From DATJPR01 sp963811705 (GTDB lineage: Bacteria; Bacteroidota; Ignavibacteria; UBA10030; UBA6906), in the NCBI GenBank assembly GCA_963811705.1, contig CAWESL010000002.1, positions 434,001-498,000 on the forward strand: 64,000 bases of DNA, in the 5' to 3' direction. The notes beneath the pieces were generated by a model. The model ran no database searches, had not been told where the DNA came from, and saw only the letters and a list, made by a program, of their open reading frames with translations. Position numbers and translations under genes: made by a program. This document shows, piece after piece, positions 1 to 7,978 of this stretch. Numbering within the stretch: position 1 is the first letter of the stretch; each line of letters opens with the position of its first letter.

Positions 1-995
1 GCGCTCATGACATAGATATCGAAGTAGTCGTTCCGGTTGGTGATGAACGCAATCTTGTCGCCCTGGGGAGAGATGGCGGGACTGGTATTATAGAATCCTC
101 CGTCCTTGCGGTGATCGGTGAGGCGGCGAGCATAGTCCGCCGGCTCTTCGCGTTTTGCGATGTCGGGCCAGTAGAGGATCTTCTGTTCCTTCTGCCATCG
201 TTCCGAAAGCTCTTCGATGCTGAGGCCGATGGACCCGCGAAAGCCCGCTTCGACACTGCGGGTACTCTTGATCCTGTTGAGGATCTCGCCCACCTTTTGT
301 TCGCCGTACTTGTTCGCGATATACCACCACACCGATTGCCCACCGCGGTAGGCCCAGTATCCGTAGAGATTCCTGATCTCGGGAAGATATTCGTGGTCCG
401 TCGCATCGCGCAGGAACATATCGGAATCCGTGTCCCACTTGAGGGCCTCGTATTCTGCAAGGCCTTCGTTCAGCCAGAGCGGAAGTTGCAGGGAGATGTT
501 GTTGGTAATGATGGACTGGATCGAACCGCCGTAGAACATGTCGTTGACGACGGCATGGACCAGTTCATGGTGGATGACGTGACGGAATTTTTTGTAGTCG
601 CCTTCAAAGGGAAGGATGACGCGGTTTTTGAACAGTTCCGTAACACCGCCGATCCCCTCTTCGAGATACTCGCTCACCACATTGGTCTGCTGAAATGCGT
701 TGTGCGAGTTATAGACGATGATCGGGACGCGATTGACGAGCTGGTAGCGGAACGATTTGCTGATTGAGTTGTACGCAGACTCCGCCGCGGCCGCGGTAAA
801 TTCGGCGAGGGCATTCCCGCCGGTGTCGAAATAGATGTCGAAATGGTCGGTCTGAATAAACGACCAGTTAAACCGGTGGTACTGGACTTTGTTCTTGCCG
901 AACATGTCGTCTTGCGCCCACCCCCGTGAGAGTCCGAAAACGAGAAGGACGGAGAGGGAGATGATTTGGGCGCAGCCTGGGGTACGGGGCTTCAT
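1..995 (-). CDS. Exported peptidase-MA-like protein (gluzincin), 3' end outside window
   Basis: The reading frame starts with ATG at 995 after an AGGAAACC ribosome-binding site and stays open to the window edge, giving 331 residues without a stop. Residues 1-27 form a signal peptide (hydrophobic run SLSVLLVFGL, then WAQ). Residues 143-147 read HELVH (HExxH zinc motif) and residues 176-182 read NEGLAEY, supplying the downstream Glu expected of gluzincin peptidase-MA domains. Residues from about 290 (SPQGDKIAFITNRND) begin a TolB/PD40-type beta-propeller. Proteins of this design, peptidase MA plus WD40-like propeller, are common in Bacteroidota and Ignavibacteria; their substrates are not known. 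Sits alone, convergent with nothing visible. Family assignment is firm, activity is inferred. Confidence 0.8.
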   Translation of the reverse strand, partial: MKPRTPGCAQIISLSVLLVFGLSRGWAQDDMFGKNKVQYHRFNWSFIQTDHFDIYFDTGGNALAEFTAAAAESAYNSISKSFRYQLVNRVPIIVYNSHNAFQQTNVVSEYLEEGIGGVTELFKNRVILPFEGDYKKFRHVIHHELVHAVVNDMFYGGSIQSIITNNISLQLPLWLNEGLAEYEALKWDTDSDMFLRDATDHEYLPEIRNLYGYWAYRGGQSVWWYIANKYGEQKVGEILNRIKSTRSVEAGFRGSIGLSIEELSERWQKEQKILYWPDIAKREEPADYARRLTDHRKDGGFYNTSPAISPQGDKIAFITNRNDYFDIYVMS

Positions 996-1272
996 GGTTT
1001 CCTCGGTCAACCACTACATACTTTATATAGTATAAAACATCTCGAAGCGTTGACGGTTCCACACTATCGCGGCATGGCTCGTCATTTAGTCAAAGAACCG
1101 AAATTGTCACTTGAAAACCAATTTTCACATGATTCTCTGACACACGGCAGGAGACTCCCGTTTAACGGGAAGACGGGGGGGCAAGGCAAAGAATCTCAGG
1201 CGGATTGAGGAACAACCCGGGGGCGGGGCGGGGATGGCATTCCGGATTTCAGGGACGTGCAGGGACTCCTTG
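996..1272. other. Intergenic stretch, no gene seen
   Basis: About 280 bases between two minus-strand genes. It contains an AT-rich stretch (TATACTATATAAAG on the minus strand near 1020-1035) that could be part of the promoter of the peptidase gene, and a 15-bp palindrome TCCCGTTTAACGGGA at 1156-1170 without a following T-run. No credible coding frame. Confidence 0.4.
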
Positions 1273-2460
1273 CTATGGGAATCCGACCGCACATTCGTTC
1301 TTTCCATTCTCGAGGACTTCGGCCTCACGTTCATCGACGGTGAACAATCCAATGTTCGCGCCCTTGATCGTCCGATAAGCGGAAGGCGCCGACGTAACGC
1401 TTTCCGTGATCCAGCGGAGAAAGTCCTTCTCATCGGCCATCTGTAATCCCGGATTCGTGCGAACGAGATCACCGAATCGTCCGCCGATGACTCCGCCAGC
1501 GCCCCGCGCGGTTCGTGATGAATAGTGGGCGGGATAGACCATCATGTCGGCACTCCAGGAGTTCTTCGCAGACTGGAGGCTCCTCCACAGGGACGCCGAC
1601 CATTCTTCGGTCTTGTCTGCGAGGTCTGGCCTTCCAATGGACGCGACAAAGATGAAATCCCCAGTGAAGGCGGCTTCTTCCCCGACCATGTACGTCACAC
1701 TCCCGGGCGAATGCCCCGGGGTATGACGGGCGATCAACCGACACTCGCCGACGCGAATATTCATCCCGTCCGACACGTTCGATGTTTCCAGGCGTCCCGG
1801 CCTGCCATCGTACGGGAACACACCATCTGCGGGGTGAAGGTAGTAGGGAACCATTAACTCCCTGCCGATCCGCTGCGCACCGCTGAGAAAATCCGCATGC
1901 ACGTGGGTATCGGCAACGGCAACCACCTTTGCGCCCGCCTCTTCGATACACTGCAGATGGGGATGAACATCCCGCGGAGGATCAATGAGGATCGCCTCGC
2001 GATCGCTGATCAGGACATAGCTCAACGATTCCTTCCCGATCCGATCGAACTGCACAAGCAGGTCGATGGTGCGCGGCGATGGAACGATGCGCGGGACGGA
2101 GGTCATCATCCACGCGGCCATTCCGCCCGTCAACGATCGCGCCTGCATGCCAAGCCGGTTCAGGTGCGCGGCTCCGATTTTGCTGTCGTTCCCGTGTGCG
2201 CAGAGGACGACAACAGGCCGGGCGTGATCCAGCCCCGCCTGCTCGGCGCTGGTCACCTGCACCAGGTGTGATCCGACGATGTTCAGGATCGACTCATCAG
2301 GGAGAAAACCCGCCTTCCAGGATGCATCGTTGCCGCGGGCCCGCATATCGACGATTTGTACAGGGATCCGCGATTCCAGAATCTTCACAAGTTCGTTCGG
2401 CGAAATCTCCGGAACGCTCTGAGAGCCGGCGGTGTTATGCGACGAAGAGAATGGTTCCAT
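1273..2460 (-). CDS. Rhodanese-MBL fusion, persulfide dioxygenase-like
   Basis: 395 residues from the ATG at 2460 (a longer frame exists but would run into the divergent cytochrome gene). Residues about 15-125 are a rhodanese domain with Cys87 in CAHGNDSK, the sulfur-carrying loop. Residues 135-320 are a metallo-beta-lactamase fold: THVHADF (185-191), His250 in TPGHSPG, Asp268 in TGDF, His312 in PAHY. HADF instead of HADH is usual in the ETHE1/CstB-like branch. Such proteins oxidise glutathione or protein persulfide to sulfite and may pass sulfane sulfur through the rhodanese cysteine. No signal peptide, so cytoplasmic. Here rhodanese precedes the MBL domain, the reverse of CstB. Neighbours (TsdA-like, DsrE-like, YeeE/YedE) support a role in sulfane sulfur or thiosulfate use. 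Exact substrate is not shown. Confidence 0.8.
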   Translation of the reverse strand: MEPFSSSHNTAGSQSVPEISPNELVKILESRIPVQIVDMRARGNDASWKAGFLPDESILNIVGSHLVQVTSAEQAGLDHARPVVVLCAHGNDSKIGAAHLNRLGMQARSLTGGMAAWMMTSVPRIVPSPRTIDLLVQFDRIGKESLSYVLISDREAILIDPPRDVHPHLQCIEEAGAKVVAVADTHVHADFLSGAQRIGRELMVPYYLHPADGVFPYDGRPGRLETSNVSDGMNIRVGECRLIARHTPGHSPGSVTYMVGEEAAFTGDFIFVASIGRPDLADKTEEWSASLWRSLQSAKNSWSADMMVYPAHYSSRTARGAGGVIGGRFGDLVRTNPGLQMADEKDFLRWITESVTSAPSAYRTIKGANIGLFTVDEREAEVLENGKNECAVGFP

Positions 2461-2484
2461 GGCGCGTTTCCGTTGGAGGTGTTT

Positions 2485-3459
2485 ATGGCGCAGAGTCGTC
2501 GGGCGTGCGGCCGACTGATCTTCGTGTTTTGCAGTTATCTCGTCGTTATCGCCGCCTCCCCTATCACTGCAGGTGCCCGGCAGGAACTCCAGAGTCCCCA
2601 AGCGTATGCGCTGAGCTACGGCAGACTCGTTCCCGCCAGCACGACAATGGTGACCGCCTGGGACATCCCGCGGAACCCGTTGACCGACACGACGCTCGAC
2701 GGCTCACCGCGCGGCGCACAAATCCGGAGAGGCTTCACGCTGTTCTTGCAGACGCCGGTCGAGGCTCCGCGGTTCGCCTCGAACAGTCTTTCCTGCGGCA
2801 ATTGCCATCTGAACGGCGGGCAACGCGATCGCGCGCTTCCCCTCGTCGGCGTCGCGAAGGTGTTCCCGGAATACAACAAACGCGCAGGACGGATGGTGAG
2901 CCTCGAAGATCGCATCGTCGGCTGTTTCATGAGGAGTGAGAATGCCTCCCGTGCGGGAAGGCCCCACCCCGACACGGCCTCCGACGAGGTTGTTGCACTG
3001 GCCGCATACATCCGATGGCTCTCGGACAGCGTCGCATCCGCAGAACGCATCCCATGGCGTGGCCGCAATGCGATCGCGCCCGACAGTTGCCTGGCAATCG
3101 AACGGCTCGATCCTGTTCGCGGGAAGGCGCTCTACCTCGCGAATTGTCGGAACTGTCACGGCAAGAACGGGCAGGGCGTGCTCATCGGCGACAAGAAGGC
3201 AGGACCCCTCTGGGGTCCGAATTCCTGGAACGACGGCGCCGGTGCAGCGCGCATCTATACGCTTGCCGGGTTCATCCGCTATGCGATGCCCTACCTCAAG
3301 CCCGGGAGCTTATCGGATGAGGATTCGCAGGACATTGCCGCGTATATCAATTCCCTGCCGCGCCCGCGATATCCGTTCAAGGACAAGGATTATACCGTCA
3401 CCGGCATTCCGCGGGATGCCGTGTACTATCACAAGCGTCATCCCGTTGCGAGAGAGTAG
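2485..3459 (+). CDS. tsdA: Dihaem c-type cytochrome, thiosulfate dehydrogenase TsdA-like
   Basis: 324 residues. The ATG at 2485 is preceded by GGAGGT at 2475-2480, which decides the start over upstream in-frame codons. Residues 1-33 are a Sec signal peptide. Two haem-binding sites are present: CGNCH (104-108) and CRNCH (221-225). The stretch FPEYNKR...LEDRI..CFMRS (127-151) is the conserved TsdA signature, and Cys147 in it corresponds to the unusual Cys axial ligand of haem 1; Met268 in RYAMPY is a likely ligand of haem 2. TsdA converts thiosulfate to tetrathionate in the periplasm, some homologues running in reverse. Divergent from the rhodanese-MBL gene with only 24 bp between starts, so promoters must overlap coding sequence. 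Direction of the reaction cannot be told from sequence. Confidence 0.82.
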   Translation: MAQSRRACGRLIFVFCSYLVVIAASPITAGARQELQSPQAYALSYGRLVPASTTMVTAWDIPRNPLTDTTLDGSPRGAQIRRGFTLFLQTPVEAPRFASNSLSCGNCHLNGGQRDRALPLVGVAKVFPEYNKRAGRMVSLEDRIVGCFMRSENASRAGRPHPDTASDEVVALAAYIRWLSDSVASAERIPWRGRNAIAPDSCLAIERLDPVRGKALYLANCRNCHGKNGQGVLIGDKKAGPLWGPNSWNDGAGAARIYTLAGFIRYAMPYLKPGSLSDEDSQDIAAYINSLPRPRYPFKDKDYTVTGIPRDAVYYHKRHPVARE

Positions 3460-3479
3460 CGCTTCAATCACCCGGATAG

Positions 3480-4163
3480 TTATCCGGCGTAGCAGTACGT
3501 GCAGCCGTGCTCCTGAGCGCGATTAACCGCGAGCACACCTGACGGCACAACCTGAATGCCCGGGAAGATGCCCGAAACCCAGTCCTGTTTTACCGCGGCG
3601 GCGTCCATTTTCATTTTCCCCGCGACCTTCTGACTCATGACCGTGAGGGCCATTTCGCAGATGCCAATCAGGACTCCGCTCTTTTGCAGCTGGTCGATCG
3701 ACATCCCTGGCAGTGGCAGGGCCCCTTCTTTCGGTTGCCAGAACGGATTGTGCTTCAGAACTTCATGGGTGGCGAAGTTCGTGACTTTGAACATGGAGGG
3801 GAATTTGTATTTCTGCCAGACACGGTCTTCGAGGCCCAGCACGATTCCCTCATGGCGGAGAATGATGACAGCGGTCACGTCCTTTTCATCTGCGCCGACC
3901 GCCTGGTTTGACATGAGGAAGACGCGGGACCACGCGAGCGGCAGTCCGCCGTTCGTGCCGGGAGCGTCGAAGACCTGCCGGTGTTTACCGTTGATTTTTT
4001 GAAGCCACTGCTCGAAATCAGAGTTATCAGGAAGAGGAGGGATCAGGTGGTTTGCAAGGCCAAGGCTCGAAGGAAGCGAGAGACCGGCGACGCCAACGGA
4101 CGCGGAAGCCAGGAGCGTTCCGAGAAAATTCCTGCGGCGGATAGCATGCTGGGGAGCAGACAT
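3480..4163 (-). CDS. Tat-exported DsrE/DsrF-like protein
   Basis: 227 residues from the ATG at 4163, chosen because AGGAGGATC lies just upstream. The N terminus (IRRRNFLGTLLASASVGVAGL) is a twin-arginine signal with the RRxFLG core, so the protein folds before export. The remainder matches the DsrE-like fold: AVIILRHEGIVLGLED, a Cys in GICEMAL, and the C-terminal CTYCYAG. Cytoplasmic DsrE/TusD proteins carry sulfur on one cysteine; exported members are known only as hypothetical proteins. The C-terminal Cys-x2-Cys pair is unusual. It lies convergent to the TsdA-like gene (20-bp gap) and divergent from the transporter pair, which suggests handling of periplasmic sulfane sulfur. Function is inferred. 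Confidence 0.72.
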   Translation of the reverse strand: MSAPQHAIRRRNFLGTLLASASVGVAGLSLPSSLGLANHLIPPLPDNSDFEQWLQKINGKHRQVFDAPGTNGGLPLAWSRVFLMSNQAVGADEKDVTAVIILRHEGIVLGLEDRVWQKYKFPSMFKVTNFATHEVLKHNPFWQPKEGALPLPGMSIDQLQKSGVLIGICEMALTVMSQKVAGKMKMDAAAVKQDWVSGIFPGIQVVPSGVLAVNRAQEHGCTYCYAG

Positions 4164-4287
4164 GGAAGATCCTCCTCTGGTGGTGGGGACAATAGGATGT
4201 GAAAGAACAGTGCCCGCAAGTCTACTAAAGCGAAATAGAAAACGCAAGCACTTTTTTCAGGATTGAGGACCATTTGAAAGGTACGCG

Positions 4288-4851
4288 ATGGATATATTCG
4301 CTTCGTTCTGGCCATGGTATATTACCGGCCCCCTCATCGGGCTTTATGTCCCGGCGCTTTATCTTCTGGTGAACAGGCATTTCGGCATTTCATCGACTTT
4401 TCGCGACGTTTGCACGGTCGTCATCCGGCCACGGGCGAAATACTTCCAGTACGACTGGAGGGAGCATCGCTGGAGGGTGATATTTGTCGTCGGAATCGTC
4501 ATCGGTGGGTTCCTGTCGCACGCCGCGCTGCGCGTTCCGGCAGCACAGACGATATCCGGACACACACTTGCCGCCCTCGCCTCGCTGGGGGTACGGGACT
4601 TTTCCTCATTGATACCGGCCGATCTGTTTTCGATGCGGTCACTCCTGACCGGGCGAGGATTCCTGCTTTCCGTCGGCGGGGGATTTCTCGTGGGGTTCGG
4701 AACGCGCTACGCCGAGGGGTGCACGTCGGGCCATGCGATTCACGGCATCGCGACCTTTCAGAAGGCGTCGGTGATTGCCACCGCCTGCTTTTTTCTGGGC
4801 GGACTGTTTTCAACGTACGTCGTCCTTCCACTGATCATGAGGGTTGGATGA
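4288..4851 (+). CDS. YeeE/YedE-family transporter, N-terminal half protein
   Basis: 187 residues with four to five hydrophobic segments. The motif GFGTRYAEGCTSGHAIHG near residues 138-155 holds the conserved Cys of YeeE/YedE (TsuA) proteins, in which cysteines relay thiosulfate through the membrane by transient S-S contact. The family exists either as one long protein or as two half-size proteins encoded together; this is the first half of a split pair. Its stop overlaps the beginning of the next gene. Located in the inner membrane. Cargo is probably thiosulfate or another sulfane sulfur compound given the neighbouring TsdA-, DsrE- and persulfide-dioxygenase-like genes. Confidence 0.8.
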   Translation: MDIFASFWPWYITGPLIGLYVPALYLLVNRHFGISSTFRDVCTVVIRPRAKYFQYDWREHRWRVIFVVGIVIGGFLSHAALRVPAAQTISGHTLAALASLGVRDFSSLIPADLFSMRSLLTGRGFLLSVGGGFLVGFGTRYAEGCTSGHAIHGIATFQKASVIATACFFLGGLFSTYVVLPLIMRVG

Positions 4852-4862
4852 AGGAGCATGCG

Positions 4863-5273
4863 ATGGTCTCCGTCGTAGTATTATGCCTGGGGATATTCTT
4901 CGGGATCACGTTGACGAACGGGGAGGTGATCTCCTGGTTTCGGATACAGGAAATGTTCCGGTTCGACTCTTTTCACATGTACGGGGTGATCGGATCGGCG
5001 ATTGTGGTGGGTGCGATCTCCATGGTCCTGCTCCGGAGATTTCACGTGCGATCAACGAACGGAGCGGAGATCGTGATTGAGACGAAGAACCTGGGGAAGG
5101 GGACGGTGATCGGCGGCGTGATTTTCGGCATCGGGTGGGCGCTGACGGGCGCGTGTCCGGGGCCCTTGTATGCGCTCACCGGGAACGGGTATCCGGCGTT
5201 CGCGGTAGCGTTGCTCTCGGCGATCGCAGGAGCGCTTGTTTATGGTACGATCAAAGACAAGCTTCCGCAGTAA
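4863..5273 (+). CDS. YeeE/YedE-family transporter, C-terminal half (DUF6691-like)
   Basis: 136 residues from the ATG at 4863, which follows AAGGAG at 4851-4856; an in-frame ATG at 4848 overlapping the previous stop (ATGA) is the alternative. About four membrane segments. The motif GWALTGACPGPLYAL carries the conserved Cys of this half. Proteins of this type are always found beside a YeeE/YedE partner and complete the two-repeat transporter. Translational coupling with the upstream gene supports a heteromeric complex. Confidence 0.8.
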   Translation: MVSVVVLCLGIFFGITLTNGEVISWFRIQEMFRFDSFHMYGVIGSAIVVGAISMVLLRRFHVRSTNGAEIVIETKNLGKGTVIGGVIFGIGWALTGACPGPLYALTGNGYPAFAVALLSAIAGALVYGTIKDKLPQ

Positions 5274-5326
5274 AGGGCCACAGGGAGCGCGATGCGCACC
5301 ACATCCCCGCGCTCATGCCCCGCCGA

Positions 5327-5358
5327 GGGGGAGATGGGGAGAAAGGGAGACTTGGAGA
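5327..5358. repeat. 8-bp tandem repeat, four degenerate units (nnGGGAGA)
   Basis: Four consecutive octamers GGGGGAGA, TGGGGAGA, AAGGGAGA and CTTGGAGA lie between the transporter pair and the convergent T9SS gene. Related octamer runs occur at 27850-27877 and, in reverse orientation, at 57331-57370. Confidence 0.6.
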
Positions 5359-5365
5359 CCAATCG

Positions 5366-6895
5366 TCAACGGATCAACAACATCTTCCGCATACCAGAGT
5401 ACGAGCCTGCGGTGAGTCTATAAAAGTACACGCCACTAGCAAGGTTCGTCCCGTCAAAGACAAACGTATATTTCCCCGAGGGGTACCTGCCATTGGCGAG
5501 GGTTGCCACTTTGCGACCGAGGATGTCGAATACTTCCAGCCGAACATCACTGTTCACTGTCCACTGTCCACTGATAACTGTTTTCGGATTAAACGGATTC
5601 GGATAATTCTGCGACAGGGAGAACCGTTGCGGGGCAGTCTGCGCAAACGGAGTCGTTGTGATCGAGGGACTGATCGATTCCCGAAGCAACGTGTAAAGGT
5701 AGAGATGCCCCAGGTTGACATACCAGACAGTGCTGCGGTTGCTGATATACTGCAAATGGCTGCGCAGGTATCCCGCGTTCCGATCGGCGTAGAGAACTTG
5801 CGGATGCCACATCGAATGATACACTCCCCCCTTCGCAGCGATCGTGTCAAAGAGCGCGTTTAGTGACGCCAGGCTCGTGTCGCCGCCGCCCCACGAAGGA
5901 GCGCCAAGCTCCACTGTCGGCAGAAACGGCTGGAAAAGCTGACGGCTTGCGTCCCATGGACTCAGCGTGGAGTCACCGTAGAAGTAGGCGCGGGGACCGG
6001 TTGTGTCCATATTCGCGTAAAGCCGCTCTGCCAGGTAACCGGCTTCGCCGGCCAGCGAGTCGATTGTCGCGTCGTGGTCGCCATACGGTGCGATCAGCGT
6101 ATAGACGTATTTTGTTCCGCCCATGGTGAAGAGCGGGGGCAGGGCGAGGGTGCTTTTGATGTCTGTCGAGGAGCCGACGACCTCCCCTACGGGGTCCGCA
6201 TACGGGACTGCCGGATGCGTTCGGGTGTGGGAGGCGACTTCGACGTATCCTGAATCGAGTTGCTGCTGAAGCCTTGACCATGATCCGCGCGAAGTGAAGT
6301 CAATCGCGGTGATGACCCCGACCGTGACGTAAAGATTGTACGACCGGAAGACATCAATGAGACTCGTAAACCGGCCGTCGAGGACGACCCAGTCGGACCA
6401 GTCATCGGCGCTGACGGTGACTGCGGCGGTGCGGTTATCGTAGTATTTGCACACTCCCTCGAAGACGGCCGCAACGGGTTGTGAAAGTGAATCCGAAATC
6501 CGTAGCAAGACGGAATCACTTGTGGCGGCGAACGCAGCTGAGATGTACGCTTTGTTCTCGTCATAGTCGAAGCGCACTGCTTCCACCGCATTGAAGAGGT
6601 CGTGCGAGGTCTTTTCGGAAATGGGTTGCCAGGGATCACTTGCGGCGTACTTTCGTTCGACCTTCAGTCTCATCGACCCGGGAGGGATGGACATTTGATA
6701 GGTCATCGGGTACAGAAAGCCATAGCGCAGATGAAACGCATGATCCAGCGTCGAGAGAAGAACGTGGTCTGAAGTCGAGACGATGGACAGTCGAGCGTCG
6801 TTCCCCGCGAAGGTACACTCTGCTGACAGGAGAACGACAAGGCACAGGAGGTATTTCTTCCAACGGTCACGGAATGCTGAAGGGGATGAAATCAC
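5366..6895 (-). CDS. Secreted polysaccharide deacetylase-like protein with T9SS sorting domain
   Basis: 509 residues, GTG start. Signal peptide at 12-30. Residues about 155-400 resemble a NodB-type deacetylase: SADDW (162-166) for the metal-binding Asp pair, SHTRTHP (222-228) for the HxxxH metal motif, and APYGDHD as the substrate-groove motif. Residues 428-509 are the T9SS C-terminal domain (QNYPNPFNP, then VFDILGRKV, SGVYFYRL, KMLLIR). The enzyme would be exported and attached at the surface or released, removing acetyl groups from a polysaccharide. The sorting domain contains an insertion, ISGQWTVNS, coded by a 7-bp tandem repeat (5548-5582). No coupled gene; substrate unknown. Confidence 0.78.
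   Translation of the reverse strand: MISSPSAFRDRWKKYLLCLVVLLSAECTFAGNDARLSIVSTSDHVLLSTLDHAFHLRYGFLYPMTYQMSIPPGSMRLKVERKYAASDPWQPISEKTSHDLFNAVEAVRFDYDENKAYISAAFAATSDSVLLRISDSLSQPVAAVFEGVCKYYDNRTAAVTVSADDWSDWVVLDGRFTSLIDVFRSYNLYVTVGVITAIDFTSRGSWSRLQQQLDSGYVEVASHTRTHPAVPYADPVGEVVGSSTDIKSTLALPPLFTMGGTKYVYTLIAPYGDHDATIDSLAGEAGYLAERLYANMDTTGPRAYFYGDSTLSPWDASRQLFQPFLPTVELGAPSWGGGDTSLASLNALFDTIAAKGGVYHSMWHPQVLYADRNAGYLRSHLQYISNRSTVWYVNLGHLYLYTLLRESISPSITTTPFAQTAPQRFSLSQNYPNPFNPKTVISGQWTVNSDVRLEVFDILGRKVATLANGRYPSGKYTFVFDGTNLASGVYFYRLTAGSYSGMRKMLLIR
5548..5582. repeat. 7-bp tandem repeat inside a T9SS sorting domain
   Basis: Five consecutive heptamers of the form ACTGTCC (ACTGTTC, ACTGTCC, ACTGTCC, ACTGATA, ACTGTTT). 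They are translated on the minus strand as the ISGQWTVNS part of the sorting domain. Similar heptamers are at 44939-44980 and a different heptamer sits at the equivalent point of another sorting domain at 18803-18823. Confidence 0.7.
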
Positions 6896-7336
6896 GGCAA
6901 TTCGCTTTCAGGTTTTGGAGGAAGTCCTTCGATAACACGCCGCCCCGCTTCCCCGGGAGCAACGCAACCCGGGTAATCGCATTGTGGCGAGCCGAAATGC
7001 AGCCAGGCAAAACACTGGGGGGTCAAAGGGCGGATGAAAGAACGAGGTCGAGGGAGAGTTGACACTCCCCTTGGATCCAAGATAAGGAAAACTCAGGCCA
7101 GTTGTTGACTGCACGAGCGGCGAGGTTTGACGAGGGCTTGAGGTTCCACAGCTTGCGCCAGACCTTCGGCAACTGGAGCTGAGTACACCGGGAAGTTGAA
7201 GCCAATTGCTCAAGGCTCGGCGTCGGGTCTTAGCCTGTCTTCTGGCGTCGCGGCCGGAGGCCGAGCACGTTTTTTTCCGATTCCGACCGGGTTGGGCGCG
7301 CGGCGGCGGGCTGGGATTATGTGGACGAGGAACGCT
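6896..7336. other. Intergenic stretch without a convincing gene
   Basis: About 440 bases. Short frames exist on the minus strand (for instance 7023-7205), but they have no ribosome-binding site, no recognisable motif and overlap one another. I see nothing definite here. Confidence 0.35.
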
Positions 7337-7489
7337 CTACTTTTCGTCGGGAATTGGCTTTGAGCTCATCAGCGTCGCGATGGCTTTTCTCCATGCCTGC
7401 ATATCATGATTATCATTTGCTGATCCTGCACTCGGAGCGGGACCAGTTTTCTCACACGACTTGCTATCCATTTTGATAACTTCGACCAT
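7337..7489 (-). CDS. Possible small protein of 50 residues
   Basis: The ATG at 7489 is preceded by GGAGG with a 7-base gap, a stronger Shine-Dalgarno than most genes of this window have. The product is hydrophilic, begins MVEVIKMDSKSCEK, and ends IPDEK, with one predicted helix (DMQAWRKAIATLMSS). No family recognised. It stands alone upstream of the tRNA/integrase region. Could also be a chance frame. Confidence 0.4.
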   Translation of the reverse strand: MVEVIKMDSKSCEKTGPAPSAGSANDNHDMQAWRKAIATLMSSKPIPDEK

Positions 7490-7832
7490 TAGGCGTCCTC
7501 CAGAGTGTTGATATGTCAAGATACGACGGTGGGCATCGGGCTGTAGTGACGGTTGTCAGCGGCTGTGAGATATGGCACAAAACAAAAGGCCCGGACTGAT
7601 AGTGCGGGTCTGGACCAGCACTCGCGTTTGTGATGAAGGTCCCGCAATATTCTGTTGGTATTCAGGGGCTAATGACTTGTCCAGTCCTAATCTGCTGGTT
7701 GACATAAAGACTAAGTGTTCATATCTTTGGGTATGGTTCACCGATTCAATCAACGATTCTGTCTGTTGACAAGTGTTGACAAAAACTCTTTGCCGCTGAG
7801 AGAATTCTACTGAAATTGGCTTAAAAACCAAT
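7490..7832. other. Intergenic stretch, two TTGACA boxes, no gene
   Basis: No credible coding frame. Two TTGACA hexamers occur 11 bases apart (7756-7784 region, TGTTGACA repeated), which look like sigma-70 -35 boxes, but no matching -10 box is clear. Confidence 0.3.
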
Positions 7833-7920
7833 CGGAACGTAGCGCAGATCCCATTCCGACCGAACTTACCGATCCGCCGAAGGCGGAGAAGGTAAGTTCG
7901 AAGTCGGAATGCGGATCTCG
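7833..7920. repeat. Abridged tRNA-Pro-like copy 1 followed by a long hairpin
   Basis: 7833-7847 (CGGAACGTAGCGCAG) is identical to the first 15 nt of the tRNA-Pro gene at 8113. It is joined to ATCCCATTCCGACC (7848-7861), close to the tRNA's last bases ATCCCGCCGTTCCGACC. The second part is also the left arm of a hairpin: CATTCCGAC+CGAACTTACC (7852-7870) pairs with GGTAAGTTCG+GTCGGAATG (7891-7911), with an inner CCGCC/GGCGG stem. Confidence 0.7.
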
Positions 7921-7978
7921 CCGACAAGTCCGCCGATCCCCGTGGAGGCGGACCGCAAATTGTCTACAAGCATAACAT

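Noticed and set aside
111..767. Long plus-strand frame of 218 codons
   Set aside because: It lies antisense to the peptidase-MA gene, whose frame has a signal peptide and HELVH/NEGLAEY motifs; the plus frame has none and no ribosome-binding site.
1156..1170. 15-bp palindrome as terminator
   Set aside because: No run of T follows on either strand and it is not at a gene end by a typical distance.
5135..5863. Plus-strand frame of 242 codons
   Set aside because: Overlaps the YeeE/YedE 3' end and the T9SS gene on the other strand; composition is that of a shadow frame.
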